Part shown: piece by piece, positions 59,755-64,000 of the stretch | Numbering within the stretch: the first letter of the stretch is position 1 | How the letters are laid out: every line of letters begins with the position of its first letter | Source: Ligustrum vulgare | Lineage: Eukaryota > Streptophyta > Magnoliopsida > Lamiales > Oleaceae | Reading direction: 5' to 3' | Assembly: GCA_963555705.1 (NCBI GenBank) | Contig: OY743184.1 | Span: forward strand, 23,410,859-23,474,858 | Length of the DNA stretch: 64,000 nucleotides | The notes under the pieces: generated by a model | Told to the model about the DNA's origin: nothing | What the model saw: only the letters and a program-made list of their open reading frames with translations | Database searches by the model: none | Position numbers and translations under genes: made by a program

Positions 59755-59925
59755 GAAGCCTCTGTTTGGCGGCCCAACATTATTTTATAACAAATAATAT
59801 TTTATTTTCTAGGTAAGATGTATGGTTAAAAAATAGTTTCAAAAAATATGTGGTTAAAAAGTGTTTAAAAATGTAACATTTATTAAACTTGGTTTATAAA
59901 CAAATTACCAAACATTATAATTTTT
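59755..59925. mobile_element. MITE of the GTTTGGTAACCG family
   Basis: GTTTGGCGGCCC at the left and AAATTACCAAACATT at the right are inverted. The core GGTTAAAAAATAGTTT/GGTTAAAAAGTG is shared with the copies near 55170 and 62400. Confidence 0.5.
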
Positions 59926-59951
59926 TAAATTAAAAAAAAAGTTAGTATACG

Positions 59952-61612
59952 TGATAAGCGTATTTTATACATTTATTTATATGTCAAAATTAGGATATTA
60001 TGTTATTTTTTCGTGAATAAACTCTACTTAGTTGTTATTTATCATCATTTCATATTTTATCCCAAAAATCAAGACAAATGAGGAATTGAAGAAATTATAC
60101 AACAATTGGTTTGTAATTGGAGCAAAATCATGCAAATGGAGGTTGATGAAGACAATTGAGTTGTAAAATGGGAAGATGGAAGAAGTTTGAGGGCCTAATT
60201 GAAGAAATCAAGTGAAATGAGTCAAGTGAAGAAAATCAGAAATTATGGGGATCAATTTGTAAAGTTATTAAAGTTGAAGGACTTGAGTTGCAATAAAAAG
60301 GGACCCCAGATGAAAGAAAAGTGAAATGTTGATGACTAAATTGAAAAAATCAGAATCATGGAGGACTAGAGCTGCAATTAAATGGGGACTGAATTGCAAA
60401 AGAAAAAAGGGGAACCATGGTTGAACTGGCTCTTGTTTGCCTTGGTCTGATCGTGGTTTCCTGTAGCAACTTGATCTTTCGGATTTTTACGATTTTTCTT
60501 GCTTTTTTCTTTAATTTATTTTTATTCTATTCGAGCCTAACTAGGTTTTAACCACTTTCTAGATTCAAAACTATATAAAGACCAATCCTATCACAAGAAA
60601 ATGTTGGTGGGATGCACAAATTCTAAAGCCTAGACCAAAAAATCAAGCCTCTCCTCCACAAATTTACTCTCAAATTCATCCAAATCTTGGGAGAAATCAC
60701 AGGGGAAAAGTTAGGGATTTGGAGAACACACAAAGCTTGGGCAAATTCTTAATGCAAGATGATGTTTATCCATCAATTCTCTAAATTCCGGATTTTTTTT
60801 TTCATTATTATTTATTATTTTTATTTCCAAGAACACGAGTAGCAAAATTTTATATTGGGATTAATGATGTGGATTTAATATTTCTAGTTTTAATTTCAAT
60901 TCTCAAATTGAGAATTTTATTTTTTTATGTATTAATTTTACTATGTTTTTAATACTTAAATAAATTAATTGACCATTAATTCATGATGTAATGATTGTTT
61001 TCATAGTTCGAGAGGTGAGTTAACAGTTAGATCATGTAAAAAAATTCGACAATTTCAATAAAAAGATGGAGATATGAATTTGTGGTTGTATGTGATCAAT
61101 TTTGAATTCCTAGATGATTTAATGCATTTGACTAAGAAGAATTCTAATCCGCTGTAGAGATACGTGGTTGATTTAGTTAAATATACCTAATTTGACTTCA
61201 AGAGAGTTAAATTAGATATAAAAGTGAATTCGATCAAGGACAATTTTCGAAAACAACTTGAAATGCGAAATTAAGTTAAAATATTATTTCAAAATCACCA
61301 ATCCCGATAGTCCTTTATTGTTAAGAAAACTCATCGTTCAATTTATTGCTTTCACATTTTAATTTCAGTTGCAATTAGTTTAGATTTTCTATTTTTATTG
61401 TTTTTTTCATTAATTCTTTAATTATTTCTCCTTTTTGGATTATTTTGTAATTTTATTTTGTAAGTTAGTTTTTTGCTTTAGCTTAAGAATTTTAGAATTA
61501 AATTGAATTAATAACAAATAAATAGTCCTTTTCGGATCAGCAGCCTGGACTCCAAAATTCACACTATTACTTATTAACGATATCGTACACTTGCTATATT
61601 CGCACTCAAACA
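59952..61612. mobile_element. Solo LTR, 1661 bp
   Basis: Starts TGATAAGCGTATTTTATAC, ends GCACTCAAACA, and is flanked by a perfect 5-bp duplication ATACG (59947-59951 and 61613-61617). There is no internal region, primer site or second LTR, as expected after recombination between two LTRs. It belongs to a gypsy-like family unrelated to the others here. Confidence 0.85.
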
Positions 61613-61724
61613 ATACGTGTAAAGGTCGTGTAAATAATTATAATCTAAAGTAAGTGGGTAGACTATTTTCTTTGATAATAACATCCCTCACCAACCCTAA
61701 TCTTGTCGTTTGCCCTTTAATTTT

Positions 61725-61890
61725 CGTTTGGTAACGGAATTTATTTATTTATTTATAAACATGTTTATAAATAAATAATTTTCTAAATCACTTTTTAATC
61801 ATACACATTTTCTCTCTCCAATTTTCAACTATTATTTTTTACCTCAAAATTATAAATAAATAAGTTTATAAATCAAACAGTATTATCAAA
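61725..61890. mobile_element. MITE of the GTTTGGTAACCG family
   Basis: CGTTTGGTAACGG at the left and TTTATAAATCAAACAG at the right, with the core CACTTTTTAATCATACACAT and TTTTACCTCAAAATTATAAA. Confidence 0.6.
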
Positions 61891-62151
61891 TGGAGGCTAG
61901 TGATAGTGATAACGATTAACTAATAGCATAAAATATTCTAAAGACAACCTTAAAATGAGAGAGAGAGAGAAAAAAAAAAAAACTCATGAAAAAAAGTTTA
62001 TACTATGAAAGTCTGTGTATACAAAGAAGTTGTGTGCCTGTCTCTTTTCCTCGATTTATTGATTTTTTTTGTTATGAATAGTATTTAATTTGTCACGTCT
62101 TCAATTATCTATCCATTGTGCATGATTTTAGTGGAACAAGTTGAGTAACTA

Positions 62152-62480
62152 CTAAGGCTCTATTCAATATCATTGTATCAATTATAAATTGACTTATTTA
62201 TATTTTTGAGATAAAATATGTGATTAAGTCTCCGTTTGGTAACCGTACTTTTTTATTTATTTATAAACTATACAATTTTCAAAATCACTTTTTAACCACA
62301 AATATTTTTTCCCTTCAATTTTTATCAACTACTTTTTATCCCAAAATCATAAATAAACTAATTTATAAATCAAACAAAGGCTAAAAAATGGAGGAAGAAA
62401 AATGTGATTGGTTAAAAAGTGATTTGAAAAATTGTATTATTTTTAATTTGATTTATAAATTGTAATGATTGCGTTAAAGA
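62152..62480. mobile_element. Host MITE interrupted by a related MITE
   Basis: Outer arms TATCAATTATAAATTGACTT (62175) and TTTGATTTATAAATTGTAAT (62450) are inverted. The copy at 62228-62381 separates GATAAAATATGTGATTAA from the rest of the core. Confidence 0.55.
62228..62381. mobile_element. Tourist-like MITE, 154 bp, nested
   Basis: Ends GTCTCCGTTTGGTAAC and, complemented, GCCTTTGTTTGATTTA. TAA duplication at 62225-62227 and 62382-62384. Confidence 0.7.
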
Positions 62481-64000
62481 ATATATGCTAACTAGCTCAA
62501 TTAGTAGAAATTGATGATTACACCAATAAATCGTTGAAGAAAAAAACTGATTTGTTTCGGCTAAACTTTCAGTCTGTTTAATCTGCAAGTTTTTCTCAAG
62601 TACAAAGAATTCTTTAGTTCTAAAGCTAAATATTATAATTCGAGCAATAAAAAAGATCTAAAGCATCTTCATGATTAAGTGTTGTTCGTTCAATGATGGT
62701 AGTGCCAAGTACTCCTTCGTAAACTGGATTCTATTACAAAACATCCTTCATACCCAAAATATCGTTCCAAGTCCGTCCAAAATTTGACTTATGGCAATCA
62801 AAACTAACAGAATAGCTTATGTAGCAAATGAGGAGTCACGCGATATATCTCAATTCATAATTGGTCAAGTTAGGAGTCGTGTTTATTGAGAGAGTTTCGA
62901 GCAAGCATTTTCTATCGAGGGTCTCTTTGGATGTAGTAGTTGAATTAAAATAGCTTCTGAAACAGTAACAGATCCAGGAATCGAAATCAGTTAGAGCGGT
63001 CTTCGACTCGTTAATAGTCAAATATTGATCGTTGACCAGTCAACGACCTCTGCTTGTGAATAAAATTTGTTAAAATATTTTTAATAAATACGCAACTTAT
63101 CAAACAATACGAAAATCAGATAATAGTAAAATTATAGTCTGATACAAGTCGTAATAATTCTGAAAAGTGTTTAGTACAAATCCAATTTTAATTTGTCAGA
63201 CTAGATAACTGCATTCTCCGAACTCCCAACTAAACCATTTAACAACTAACTCAACATCTATCAAGTATCAAATCTCAACAAGTTAACATTGCTAAATGCT
63301 AAGTAATAAATTAATTGTTCAGATAAAAAAAAAAGTAATAAATTAATTGTTCAAATTCAAAAGTTGGGAAATTAAAATCACATATTCACACAACACATTG
63401 TTGGACCGCAAGACTCAAGTCAATATCCAAATCCAAATTCCCAATCAATTCATCAACAACTCAGGCTCAGCCTCAGGCGCTCAAGTCTCAAAATTCAACA
63501 ATCACCCAAATCCAAATGTCCAATCAATTCATCAATCACTCATAATTTTTGCATAAATGGCAGAATCACGGTCACAACTCACAATTCAGTGTTTATCCAA
63601 TAAGCAAACTACAAACTAACCTTCGGTCCTTCAAGCTTGGGCGATGGGCATGCGTGCGTTCAGTTCAGTAGTTCAGGACCTTCAGGTCATCAGGATTCAG
63701 GTGCAATCGTGCAGCGCAGCTGCAACAGCAACCAGTCCAGCAGCCAGCAAGCTGTGTGCGTGGTGCAGTGGACGCCGGTGCGAAGGTGCAACAGGAAGTT
63801 TGGGCAGTGGACGGCGTCTGGCGCAAGCAGCAGCAAGCTTCAATTAATTAGGATTTAGGGCCTGACTAACTCAGATGCGAGAATGGGTATCAGGTATGGG
63901 CGATTTCGTTGGGCTTTATTTGGGCTGAAAGGGGATGAAAATTGATCTGAAAATTATACAAAAATTGGGCTTTTTGGGCCAGGTTGTGGCCCAATTAAAT
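62481..64000. other. Intergenic, no gene recognised
   Basis: AT-rich except for a GC-rich patch (63630-63850) whose short frames are Ser/Gln-rich and not convincing. A 21-bp direct repeat AAGTAATAAATTAATTGTTC occurs at 63300 and 63333. Confidence 0.45.

Overview
The window is nuclear DNA of a flowering plant. It is AT-rich, its genes have many GT-AG introns, and it holds plant-specific transposon lineages (Tekay-type chromovirus, Athila-type Ty3/gypsy, Ty1/copia, CACTA, Mutator-like and Tourist-like elements). The one complete host gene encodes plastid cystathionine gamma-synthase, with an N-terminus of the eudicot type. I cannot name the species.

Region 1-35188 is a nest of transposons that target-site duplications (TSDs) and homologous ends allow to be taken apart. 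The oldest layer is a degraded chromovirus (LTRs 1646-3453 and 32840-35188). Its 5' LTR is cut by another LTR element running off the left edge. Into its body went a 10.95-kb CACTA element (4195-15143, TSD ATA), a 3.0-kb LTR element with one unusual ORF (15282-18299, TSD GAGAC) and a hAT-like element (20227-31440). A young 10.3-kb Athila-type retrotransposon (20613-30869, TSD GTCGT) then landed inside the hAT-like element. The CACTA carries two multi-exon genes that read through cleanly except for one nonsense codon each.

Region 35189-38773 holds a Mutator-type MITE, a decayed LTR end, a probable tRNA-derived SINE and unassigned AT-rich DNA. Region 38774-43860 is the cystathionine gamma-synthase gene on the minus strand: 11 coding exons, 537 codons, the conserved MTO1 arrest peptide in exon 1 and a TATA box upstream. 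It commits O-phosphohomoserine and cysteine to methionine synthesis in plastids and is expected to control its own mRNA through the nascent peptide.

Region 45427-53583 is a degenerate copia element (TSD AATAT) whose 5' LTR was split by a Mutator-like insertion (45470-47098, TSD TAATTACAA). Region 53584-64000 is intergenic: Tourist-like MITEs (one inside another), microsatellites, a broken kinesin-5 motor fragment (about 57850-58617) and a solo LTR (59952-61612, TSD ATACG). Apart from cystathionine gamma-synthase, every coding stretch I recognise belongs to a transposon or a pseudogene.
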